Part shown: positions 12,608 to 18,245 of the stretch, piece after piece
How the letters are laid out: each line of letters opens with the position of its first letter
Position numbering within the stretch: the first letter of the stretch is position 1
Source: a virus
Length of the DNA stretch: 21,798 nt
IMG/VR virus record: IMGVR_UViG_3300043410_001372
Span: 1 to 21,798 of that record
Reading direction: 5' to 3' (one strand)
Notes under the pieces: generated by a model
The model's database searches: none
What the model was told of the DNA's origin: nothing
What the model saw: the letters and a program-made list of their open reading frames with translations, nothing else
Translations under genes and position numbers: made by a program

Positions 12608-12808
12608 ATGACCTGGGAACTCTACGAAGTTTGGGCTCGACACACAGACGGGTTTGAAGAATTGGTAATCACTACCAAAGATCTCAATGAAGCAAAGAAC
12701 GAAGCTAAGGTAACACTAGATGAGGAATCGGTAGACGAGTGCATCATTTACCGTGAAACCGAAGATGGTGACACTGAAGAAATAAGTAGACTATACAAGG
12801 GCCTCTAG
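12608..12808 (+). CDS. Conserved small protein overlapping a tRNA gene
   Basis: The 66-residue protein (MTWELYEVWARHTDGFEEL...) is acidic with I-Y-R-E-T-E-D-G-D near its end, a pattern I associate with small proteins of aquatic phages and proteobacteria. ATG 12608 is preferred to GTG 12581, which lies in the preceding hairpin; neither has a good Shine-Dalgarno. The final codons (K-G-L-stop) are the first ten bases of the tRNA-CAU gene. Confidence 0.7.
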   Translation: MTWELYEVWARHTDGFEELVITTKDLNEAKNEAKVTLDEESVDECIIYRETEDGDTEEISRLYKGL

Positions 12809-12876
12809 CTCATGTTGGTTAGAGCAGTGGACTCATAATCCATTGGTGCGCGGTTCGACTCCGCGGGGGCCCACCA
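12799..12876 (+). tRNA. tRNA with CAU anticodon (Ile2 or Met)
   Basis: A complete cloverleaf: acceptor GGGCCTC / GGGGCCC with one U-G pair, D arm, anticodon stem GTGGA / TCCAT around loop CTCATAA (anticodon 12834-12836), T arm CGCGG-TTCGACT-CCGCG and encoded ACCA end. The acceptor resembles tRNA-Ile2 (lysidine type) more than elongator Met, but sequence alone does not settle this. Confidence 0.93.
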
Positions 12877-12879
12877 ACC

Positions 12880-12954
12880 CTGGCCATAGTTCAATGGATA
12901 GAACAGTAGCCTTCTAAGCTATTAATCCAGGTTCGATTCCTGGTGGCCGGACCA
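12880..12954 (+). tRNA. tRNA-Arg (anticodon UCU)
   Basis: Acceptor CTGGCCA / TGGCCGG with one U-G pair, anticodon stem GTAGC / GCTAT with loop CTTCTAA (anticodon TCT at 12913-12915), T arm CCAGG-TTCGATT-CCTGG and encoded CCA. It reads AGA, common in phage and rarer in many proteobacterial hosts. Three bases separate it from the upstream tRNA, so both are probably one transcript. Confidence 0.95.
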
Positions 12955-12957
12955 AAT

Positions 12958-12985
12958 AGCCCTGCAGTTGACAGGGCTTCTTTTT
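12958..12985 (+). terminator. Terminator after the tRNAs, fused to promoter
   Basis: A 7-base-pair stem (AGCCCTG / CAGGGCT), 7-base loop, then TCTTTTT. The right arm overlaps the TTGACA of the next promoter. Confidence 0.78.
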
Positions 12986-12996
12986 GGCTATATAAT
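12968..12996 (+). promoter_or_regulatory. Sigma-70 promoter
   Basis: TTGACA, 17 bases, TATAAT. It is followed by AAGGAG before ATG 13021. Confidence 0.88.
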
Positions 12997-13020
12997 ACAC
13001 TTACACAGAAGGAGAAGTGT

Positions 13021-13212
13021 ATGGCAGAAGTCAAAGTTACCCAGCTATTCAAAGTCCAAATGACTGAATACGAAAGAGGATGGGGCCAACGCGATATGGG
13101 CACCAAGTTCTTCGACAACGAGCTAGAAGCCAAACGGTTCTGCGATGAGTACAACAAGGACGCAGGAGATCCTGACTGCTACTATCGCGCTTCCTATAGC
13201 AAAGTGGCTTGA
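13021..13212 (+). CDS. Small conserved hypothetical protein
   Basis: A 63-residue protein starting MAEVKVTQLFKVQM, with T-E-Y-E-R-G-W-G-Q-R and F-F-D-N-E-L-E-A-K-R-F in order, a pattern I recall from other phages. It is an alpha/beta mini-domain with no known role. AAGGAG sits 8 bases before the ATG. Its TGA stop is embedded in the next TTGACA. Confidence 0.78.
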   Translation: MAEVKVTQLFKVQMTEYERGWGQRDMGTKFFDNELEAKRFCDEYNKDAGDPDCYYRASYSKVA

Positions 13213-13237
13213 CAGCCCGGGTCCAAAGTGCTATAAT
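13209..13237 (+). promoter_or_regulatory. Sigma-70 promoter, leaderless output
   Basis: TTGACA, 17 bases, TATAAT. The -35 box contains the TGA of the preceding gene, and ATG 13244 lies at the expected transcription start. Confidence 0.9.
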
Positions 13238-13243
13238 ACACAC

Positions 13244-13525
13244 ATGAACAAAACATTCGATCAAGTTTTTAGACAAGTCTATAAGGACATGACAATGATT
13301 ACAGAAAAGACCCGTGAGAACTACGATCAACGACATGGCGGTGCCTTTGACCGTGGTGCCGCAGACAGTTATTATCAGCGTGGCCGCACTCCCCACATGT
13401 ATGAGGGCGGTACAGGCACTAGCCGCAGGATTGAACAGGCGGAGATGACACCCGCTGAAGTACAGGCCTACATCGCAGGCTATCAGTGGAACGAGCAGTT
13501 CGGCGATAAGAAAAGCTGGGATTGA
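13244..13525 (+). CDS. Conserved phage protein, leaderless
   Basis: This 93-residue protein starts MNKTFDQVFRQVYKDM and contains Q-R-H-G-G-A-F-D-R-G-A-A-D-S-Y-Y, a conserved motif of small phage proteins with unknown activity. The ATG is 7 bases after the -10 box, so no leader or Shine-Dalgarno is present; an in-frame start at 13145 would lie upstream of the promoter. The stop TGA is inside the next -35 box. Confidence 0.78.
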   Translation: MNKTFDQVFRQVYKDMTMITEKTRENYDQRHGGAFDRGAADSYYQRGRTPHMYEGGTGTSRRIEQAEMTPAEVQAYIAGYQWNEQFGDKKSWD

Positions 13526-13550
13526 CACCCAGGGCCCAAAGTGCTATAAT
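13522..13550 (+). promoter_or_regulatory. Sigma-70 promoter; -35 contains a stop codon
   Basis: TTGACA, 17 bases, TATAAT. The -35 box includes the TGA stop and sits in the loop of a CTGGG / CCCAG hairpin. It shares CCAAAGTGCTATAAT with the promoter at 13209 (CCCAAAGTGC here). Confidence 0.9.
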
Positions 13551-13579
13551 AGACACATACACACTAAGGAGCGAACCTA

Positions 13580-13789
13580 ATGCGTACACAAACCAACAAG
13601 CTGATCGACATGATGGACGAGGGCATCATCAGTGCCCAAGCTGTTGCAGAAATGGCCTTGTCCTACATGAGCGAGGACGATGTAGCGGACATGATGCGAG
13701 CTAACGATATCCTGGACGAGGAAGAAGACGAGTACGACGGTCAGCCCGACGAAGCCCAAGAGTGGCACGACTTTGATCCTGATTGCTAA
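13580..13789 (+). CDS. Conserved acidic phage protein
   Basis: A 69-residue, very acidic protein starting MRTQTNKLIDMMDEGIIS, with A-L-S-Y-M-S-E-D-D-V-A-D-M-M, a helix-rich pattern I recall from related phages. The C-terminus is an Asp/Glu run. AAGGAGCGAA precedes the ATG, matching the complement of the loop at 15627-15688 exactly. Role unknown. Confidence 0.8.
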   Translation: MRTQTNKLIDMMDEGIISAQAVAEMALSYMSEDDVADMMRANDILDEEEDEYDGQPDEAQEWHDFDPDC

Positions 13790-13799
13790 GAAGGTGGGG

Positions 13800-13828
13800 T
13801 TGACAGAGCCCGCCCAAAGTGCTATAAT
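13800..13828 (+). promoter_or_regulatory. Sigma-70 promoter
   Basis: TTGACA, 17 bases, TATAAT. It is the third member of the CCCAAAGTGCTATAAT promoter group, with AGGAGCGAA before ATG 13861. Confidence 0.9.
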
Positions 13829-13860
13829 CGACGCATACAGTAAACAAACAGGAGCGAAAG

Positions 13861-14190
13861 ATGCAGTTACTGATCACTACGCAATACCAGGAAAACTACG
13901 GTGCCCACGATTGGGACGGCACTGGTGCTTGCCCTCAGTACTGGAAGTTCAAAGGCGGTCAGGATTATAAGTATGACCTAGGCCCTGCAGGCCGCTCCCA
14001 AGAAGCACTCACTGAGTTGGTCATGGCCCTGCGCCCCCAGATCGAAGAAGACAACGACTATGTTCGCAACCACATCATTGATTGGCGTGTGGTTGGTGAT
14101 GATTACCTCACAGAGTTTGAGCGTGATCAATTGGACTGGGAAGGGCGCATCACCTTCCCCGCCCGCAAGCTCTCCTTGGAGACAGCATGA
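13861..14190 (+). CDS. Conserved phage protein
   Basis: This 109-residue protein starts MQLLITTQYQENYGAHDWDG and continues with C-P-Q-Y-W-K-F-K-G-G, a distinctive pattern I recall from conserved phage proteins of unknown function. The rest is acidic and helical. AGGAGCGAA lies 6 bases before the ATG. Its stop overlaps the start of a tiny membrane protein as ATGA (14187-14190). Confidence 0.82.
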   Translation: MQLLITTQYQENYGAHDWDGTGACPQYWKFKGGQDYKYDLGPAGRSQEALTELVMALRPQIEEDNDYVRNHIIDWRVVGDDYLTEFERDQLDWEGRITFPARKLSLETA

Positions 14191-14288
14191 ACAGCATTCT
14201 TAATGCTTTTTTACTAACCATTGAGCTTTGGATCTTTTTGGCTGTCCTGTTGACAGCCCTAGTGATCGAAGCTATAATTAAGGCTTAA
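14187..14288 (+). CDS. 33-residue transmembrane peptide carrying a promoter
   Basis: The frame starts M-N-S-I-L-N-A-F and is almost wholly hydrophobic (about residues 5-31), with a final K-A, consistent with one membrane helix. ATGA overlap with the previous gene supports translation. The complete promoter of the next gene (14250-14278) is encoded inside it, so the same bases serve both. Whether the peptide matters is not shown. Confidence 0.5.
   Translation: MNSILNAFLLTIELWIFLAVLLTALVIEAIIKA
14250..14278 (+). promoter_or_regulatory. Sigma-70 promoter inside coding sequence
   Basis: TTGACA, 17 bases, TATAAT. The -35 box overlaps a GGCTGTC / GACAGCC hairpin. The leader is the shared 30-base cassette of 9416 and 10834. 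Confidence 0.9.
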
Positions 14289-14309
14289 ACACACACAGGA
14301 GCGAAACTT

Positions 14310-14660
14310 ATGACTACAGCAACACAAGAGTTCAATGCGGCACTGGTACAAGATGCCTGCAACGAAGCCGCAATCCAAGCCCGTACAGCCGCCAAAGACT
14401 TCTTCCAGAAGCACGGTGATCGTGACCTATGCGGCTTTGCCTGGGTCAACGTCTGGGGTGTGCGTTCAAACAGCCGCTTGGGCAAGACACTACAATCATT
14501 TGGTTTCCGCAAGAGCTACGATGGTAGCCTCCAACTGTGGAACCCAGCAGGTGCAATGACACAGAGTGTCAGCATCGTAGAAGCAGGTGCCGAAGCCTAC
14601 GCTCGGGTGCTGACAGAAAAGCTGGGCATCAAAGCCTACGCAGGTAGCCGATTGGATTGA
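14310..14660 (+). CDS. Conserved phage protein
   Basis: A 116-residue protein starting MTTATQEFNAALVQDAC, with C-G-F-A-W-V-N-V-W-G-V-R-S-N near residue 52 and K-A-Y-A-G-S-R-L-D at the end; I recognise the combination from T4-like phages of aquatic bacteria. Activity unknown. AGGAGCGAA precedes the ATG. Its TGA stop is bases 2-4 of the next -35 box. Confidence 0.82.
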   Translation: MTTATQEFNAALVQDACNEAAIQARTAAKDFFQKHGDRDLCGFAWVNVWGVRSNSRLGKTLQSFGFRKSYDGSLQLWNPAGAMTQSVSIVEAGAEAYARVLTEKLGIKAYAGSRLD

Positions 14661-14685
14661 CCTACAGGGCGCAAGCCCTTATAAT
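14657..14685 (+). promoter_or_regulatory. Sigma-70 promoter of the AAA+ gene
   Basis: TTGACC, 17 bases, TATAAT. The -35 box contains the preceding TGA and the spacer holds an AGGGC-GCAA-GCCCT hairpin abutting the -10 box. Confidence 0.87.
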
Positions 14686-14711
14686 AGAGTTTTAATTAAT
14701 CAAGGAGCGAC

Positions 14712-15605
14712 ATGCCTAAAGTAATCACAGTTGACAACCTGCCCAGCAAAACAGAAGTGCGCAGTTTGGCCACAGACACTAGTCTAGAACGCAAGAAAGA
14801 ATTGGCACTGGCCAATCAAACAGACGAAGAAATCATGACCCGTCTAGCTGATCGTTTTGAGATCCTAGAGGACATGACACGTGCCTGTAAAGGCGGCAAG
14901 GTTCGTGCCATGATCGTAACAGGCCCTCCAGGTGTGGGCAAGAGTTACGGTGTTGAGCGAGTACTAAGCAAGCACGATGTGTTCGCTGATGTTGCCAACG
15001 ATGGCAAGCTCAAAAAGTACGAAGTGGTCAAGGGCGCGATGTCAGCGATTGGCCTGTACAAGAAGCTGTATGAGTTCAGTGATCGCAAGAGCATACTGGT
15101 GTTCGATGACTGTGATTCAGTACTGCTGGACGACCTTAGCCTTAACATCCTAAAGGCTGCGCTAGACACTAGTAAGAAGCGTACCATACATTGGAACACG
15201 GACAGCCGCTTGCTACGTCAAGAGGGTGTGCCCAACTCATTCGAGTTCAATGGTGGCTGCATCTTTATCACCAACATCAAGTTCGATCACGTGCGCTCAA
15301 AGAAGCTTAAGGATCACTTGGAAGCCATTGAAAGCCGTTGCCATTACTTGGATCTAACCATTGATACAACACGTGAGAAGCTGTTGCGCATACGACAAGT
15401 TGTACGTGACTGTGGCATGTTGGATGCATATGATCTAGAGGATGCAGCCAAGGCAGAGGTAGTAGAGTTTGTAGAAGCTAACAAGGATCAACTGCGCGAG
15501 CTAAGCCTGCGCATGGTGCTTAAGATAGCAGACCTGCGTGTTAGCTTCCCCCACAAGTGGGCTAGCGTAGCCGCAGTAACATGTATGCGCGGCAGCGGCG
15601 CATAA
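14712..15605 (+). CDS. AAA+ ATPase
   Basis: This 297-residue protein has a Walker A motif G-P-P-G-V-G-K-S at residues 71-78, a Walker B-like strand I-L-V-F-D-D-C-D at about 128-135 and a sensor-1 type strand I-F-I-T-N ending at residue 188, in the usual AAA+ order. The N-terminal 70 residues are charged and helical. Such phage ATPases act in DNA replication, recombination or remodelling of protein complexes; the target is not indicated. It is the last gene of the plus-strand early region. AAGGAGCG lies before the ATG. The two-hairpin RNA at 15610-15707 is its 3' untranslated region. Confidence 0.9.
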   Translation: MPKVITVDNLPSKTEVRSLATDTSLERKKELALANQTDEEIMTRLADRFEILEDMTRACKGGKVRAMIVTGPPGVGKSYGVERVLSKHDVFADVANDGKLKKYEVVKGAMSAIGLYKKLYEFSDRKSILVFDDCDSVLLDDLSLNILKAALDTSKKRTIHWNTDSRLLRQEGVPNSFEFNGGCIFITNIKFDHVRSKKLKDHLEAIESRCHYLDLTIDTTREKLLRIRQVVRDCGMLDAYDLEDAAKAEVVEFVEANKDQLRELSLRMVLKIADLRVSFPHKWASVAAVTCMRGSGA

Positions 15606-15707
15606 GGTTAACAGGATCAGCCCTAGTCCGATTCGCTCCCGGCCGCTGACTCTGTTCATCCCCTGACATAAATCCGATTCGCTCCCGGTGGTCAGGGGAT
15701 TTTTTTT
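15606..15707 (+). ncRNA. Two-hairpin candidate sRNA with anti-Shine-Dalgarno loops
   Basis: Hairpin 1: AACAGGATCAG (15610-15620) pairs with CTGACTCTGTT (15646-15656), 11 positions with one G-U and one mismatch. Hairpin 2: ATCCCCTGAC (15658-15667) pairs perfectly with GTCAGGGGAT (15691-15700) and is followed by eight T. Each loop contains the same 16 bases (15627-15642; 15673-15688) with TTCGCTCC, complementary to GGAGCGAA found before many genes here. No promoter is visible directly upstream, so it may be cut from, or terminate, the AAA+ gene's mRNA. The trans-acting role is inferred. Confidence 0.55.
15658..15707 (+). terminator. Strong intrinsic terminator
   Basis: A perfect 10-base-pair stem with a 23-base loop and a run of eight T. 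It ends the plus-strand early region. Confidence 0.9.
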
Positions 15708-15975
15708 GACCTCGGGGTGGGAAAAAGAAATTGAAATGGTTGAGGGGGTCGGGGCATATAGATATTATTATCCTACAAACTGCTAAAAGCGCATGGGTAC
15801 CGAGGTTAAAATCACCCCACTAAACGCCAAGTACTTCTTTTATTATTTTCGCGCGGCTATTTTTTTTGACCCTAGGACCCATTCTGCCCTAGCCGATCCC
15901 CCACCAAATCCCTAAGTACTTGCCAAATTTTTTTTGCGCGGTATTTTTTTATCAGTGCAGACCCATTCTGGGCTC
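15708..15975. other. Non-coding junction between early and late blocks
   Basis: About 270 bases where plus- and minus-strand transcripts meet. It contains two diverged copies of a block of GCGCGG(C)TATTTTTTT followed by GACCCATTCTG (about 15851-15890 and 15936-15972) and T-runs for plus-strand transcripts. No gene is supported. Confidence 0.55.
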
Positions 15976-16770
15976 TTATTTAAGATAGCCTTTTAACCCC
16001 ACAGTAAACTGAGGTTGTCCTTGTCCGTGTATAGGTGTACTCACGCCTGCGTTTGCAGTCCAATCTTTACTCAAGGTTTTTTCCAAATTTAGACCAGCAC
16101 TATTCGCACCCTGTTGATTACGATTAACTGCTACTCCTGCTCTAACTCCATTGTCAAATTGATGTTGATATGCCAACTGTTGTGCATTCTGCCCAAGGTC
16201 CGCAGTCCACTTACTGCCACTTTGATTGTCCAATTCTGCTCGCATTGATGGAGCCATATAGTTGTCAGGGCCACTGCCTAAACTTGCTCCAATACTCAAA
16301 TCTGTACCTGCCACACGGCGTGTACCTGCGGTTTTGTTCCAGTCTACAGGTGTAGCCATTGGGTCTATACTAGCGGGTGCGCTTTTTGTTCCAGTATCGC
16401 TTTTTGTTCCAGTATCACTTTTTGTTACGGGCTTTTTCCAAGCTACTGCTGTGTCATGTTTGCTGTTTGCTTCGTCTTTGTCTGTTGGACCTTCACCACG
16501 AGTTTTAGATCGATCAATTATGCCTTGTACAGTGGCAATCTTATGTGAAAATGTAGTTGGGTCTGCTTCTTTGCCCGCTAAACGAAGCATGTGCATTTCG
16601 TTATCGCTGTATTTGGCCACTGCTACTTCCCATCCACCTGCGGGTGTTCCACCGCGTCTAACAGTTTCAATGTCTCTAACTATTTCAGGAGCATCTGCAG
16701 GTATTGGTGGCGGTGGCGGGTTTTCTTCATTGAGAATGTCTAGATACTTTCTCATTAAACCAACACTCAC
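15976..16770 (-). CDS. Late protein with beta-barrel-like C-terminal half
   Basis: This 264-residue protein has three parts. The N-terminus (M-S-V-G-L-M-R-K-Y-L-D-I-L-N-E) resembles a capsid-targeting peptide and the start of the protein at 17427. Pro-rich and charged linkers follow, with repeated T-K-S-D-T-G. The C-terminal ~110 residues alternate polar and hydrophobic residues in repeated strands ending F-T-V-G-L-K-G-Y-L-K, like an outer-membrane or porin-type barrel. GTG 16770 is preferred to ATG 16755: it has AAGGA 8 bases upstream, overlaps the previous stop (GTGA), and gives an N-terminus like its counterpart. Possibly a virion or envelope-interacting protein. Confidence 0.78.
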   Translation of the reverse strand: MSVGLMRKYLDILNEENPPPPPIPADAPEIVRDIETVRRGGTPAGGWEVAVAKYSDNEMHMLRLAGKEADPTTFSHKIATVQGIIDRSKTRGEGPTDKDEANSKHDTAVAWKKPVTKSDTGTKSDTGTKSAPASIDPMATPVDWNKTAGTRRVAGTDLSIGASLGSGPDNYMAPSMRAELDNQSGSKWTADLGQNAQQLAYQHQFDNGVRAGVAVNRNQQGANSAGLNLEKTLSKDWTANAGVSTPIHGQGQPQFTVGLKGYLK

Positions 16771-17387
16771 GGCATCTGTCCTTCAGTGTAGGGTATTTTA
16801 AGCGGGTTTAGATCGTGCATGATATTGCCGCCGCCCATACCGCCTCCTCCTCCCATAGGCAACGGGCCTTTAAATGAGCCGCTACCGCCTCCGCTTCTTG
16901 CGGGCGCCGTTGGCGCTGGTGCTTTTGGTGCTGTGCTCTTACGATTCAACACAATGCTCATGTTTTCTGCACTCTTGGGCACATTCAACGGTTCTGTAAC
17001 AGTTAGGCCCAATTCAGGTGCTAGTCGATCAACCATCTTGCGATACAGTTGAACTTTTTTAGCATCATCGTCAACTCGTCCTATAGCCAAGTGTGTGACT
17101 TCAGGATGAGTGCTCATGTATTCTTTGGTCACTGCTATCACTTGTCCCATTATGCCAGTAGTGCTGGCACCACCTGTGCCCGTGCGACCTTGACTCCATT
17201 TGCCCTGTTGATTTGTTCGTGCAAAGCCTACTTCCACAGTGTCCGGTGCTAGCTGTTTAAATCCCACTGCCATTTCACCACCCGTAGGATCACGAAAGTA
17301 CGCATTGATTTGTCCTTTCTTTTGTTCCCACTCTATGTTGGCAGGCACGTCTGTGTCAAACGCTTCTAATATTTCTCTTACTCGCAT
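16767..17387 (-). CDS. Late protein with acetyltransferase-like region
   Basis: The 206-residue protein starts MRVREILEAFDTDVP, a capsid-targeting-like peptide with an I-L-E site. Residues about 40-135 form an alpha/beta pattern with G-T-G-G-A-S-T-T-G and L-A-I-G-R-V-D-D-D-A-K-K-V-Q-L-Y-R-K-M, which looks like GNAT-type or related phage folds; this is only tentative. The last 50 residues are Gly/Pro-rich and flexible. TATAAATA lies 4 bases before the ATG. It is first of a two-gene operon with the gene at 15976. Confidence 0.78.
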   Translation of the reverse strand: MRVREILEAFDTDVPANIEWEQKKGQINAYFRDPTGGEMAVGFKQLAPDTVEVGFARTNQQGKWSQGRTGTGGASTTGIMGQVIAVTKEYMSTHPEVTHLAIGRVDDDAKKVQLYRKMVDRLAPELGLTVTEPLNVPKSAENMSIVLNRKSTAPKAPAPTAPARSGGGSGSFKGPLPMGGGGGMGGGNIMHDLNPLKIPYTEGQMP

Positions 17388-17391
17388 CGTG

Positions 17392-17399
17392 TATTTATA
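17392..17399 (-). promoter_or_regulatory. T4-type late promoter (TATAAATA)
   Basis: A perfect TATAAATA on the minus strand, 4 bases before ATG 17387. No Shine-Dalgarno can fit, so the message is probably leaderless. Confidence 0.75.
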
Positions 17400-17400
17400 G

Positions 17401-17408
17401 CATAAATA
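17401..17408 (+). promoter_or_regulatory. Late promoter, divergent (CATAAATA)
   Basis: CATAAATA on the plus strand, one base away from the minus-strand TATAAATA. It serves the gene at 17427, which has a GAGG site. Confidence 0.6.
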
Positions 17409-17426
17409 CTCAATGAGGACCAGACC

Positions 17427-18221
17427 ATGAGTGACCCACGATTTTTTAGAAAATACATAGATATCTTAAAAGAAGCTGAAATTCCGGCTCCAACACAACC
17501 CGTTGCTCCTACACAACCAACTGCTCCTACAGCACCTGCTGCTCCAACACCACCAACACCACCCCAATCGAAAACTACTACTGCTCCTACACAACCAGGG
17601 GCGAGTGCGCAAGGTGCGCAGCCAGCACAAAAATTACCTAAACTAGTAACTCCTACTGCTGAACAGCTCAAAGCCACATACAAGGATCTATCTGCATTTG
17701 GTAACGGTATAACCAGTCAAGGTCGCAGTCCAGAAGAACAAGCACAGGATAAGGCCAAATGGGATCAAGCTATTGCTCGATACACTGCTTCTATTGAAGC
17801 ACTACGTCAACAGGGCAAGGCAGCAGCCGCTGATCTAAAGCAGAAACAAGTGGATCGACTCAAAGCACAGGCTGAAAAAGAATCTGATCCTGAATACTTT
17901 GGCAAACACGATCCTGACGCAATTGGCACAATAGCACAAAGTTATCCGTTTGCTCGCCTAGTTGATGCTGTGCGTGGACAAACAGGCCCAGCTTATACAG
18001 GCAAAGATGTTGACATGAGTGACGCTCCTGCAGAAAGCGGCTGGGTCAGCATAGCCAAAGCATTGACCTATCCTGCAGGACAAGCTCTGTTCTTAAACGG
18101 AGATGTAGCTCCATCACTGCTTTACAAGTTAAATCCTTGGGCTACAGATGCCGGGTTGGCGCATCAGGTTCTAGATACCCTACCAAACATTAACGACATT
18201 CGCAAGGGCAATATTGGTTAA
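17427..18221 (+). CDS. Late protein with Pro/Ala/Thr-rich segment and coiled coil
   Basis: The 264-residue protein begins M-S-D-P-R-F-F-R-K-Y-I-D-I-L-K-E, nearly matching M-S-V-G-L-M-R-K-Y-L-D-I-L-N-E of the opposite-strand gene at 15976. A Pro/Ala/Thr-rich repeat region (about residues 20-75) follows, then a charged helical coiled-coil region (about 90-155) and a C-terminal globular part. The targeting-like start plus disordered linker fits an internal head or structural protein, by inference. GAGG precedes the ATG by 9 bases. Confidence 0.8.
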   Translation: MSDPRFFRKYIDILKEAEIPAPTQPVAPTQPTAPTAPAAPTPPTPPQSKTTTAPTQPGASAQGAQPAQKLPKLVTPTAEQLKATYKDLSAFGNGITSQGRSPEEQAQDKAKWDQAIARYTASIEALRQQGKAAAADLKQKQVDRLKAQAEKESDPEYFGKHDPDAIGTIAQSYPFARLVDAVRGQTGPAYTGKDVDMSDAPAESGWVSIAKALTYPAGQALFLNGDVAPSLLYKLNPWATDAGLAHQVLDTLPNINDIRKGNIG

Positions 18222-18245
18222 GCACCAAGCAGCTTGGAATATCAT

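Noticed and set aside
12943-13020. Upstream extension of the 13021 gene
   Set aside because: It runs through the tRNA end, terminator and promoter; AAGGAG fixes ATG 13021.
15606-15707. Only a plain terminator
   Set aside because: Hairpin 2 alone would suffice for termination; a second hairpin with the identical 16-base loop is not needed for it, so a further role is likely.
16262-16801. A 179-residue plus-strand frame
   Set aside because: It is antisense to the well-supported late gene at 15976-16770 with its coupling and motif evidence.
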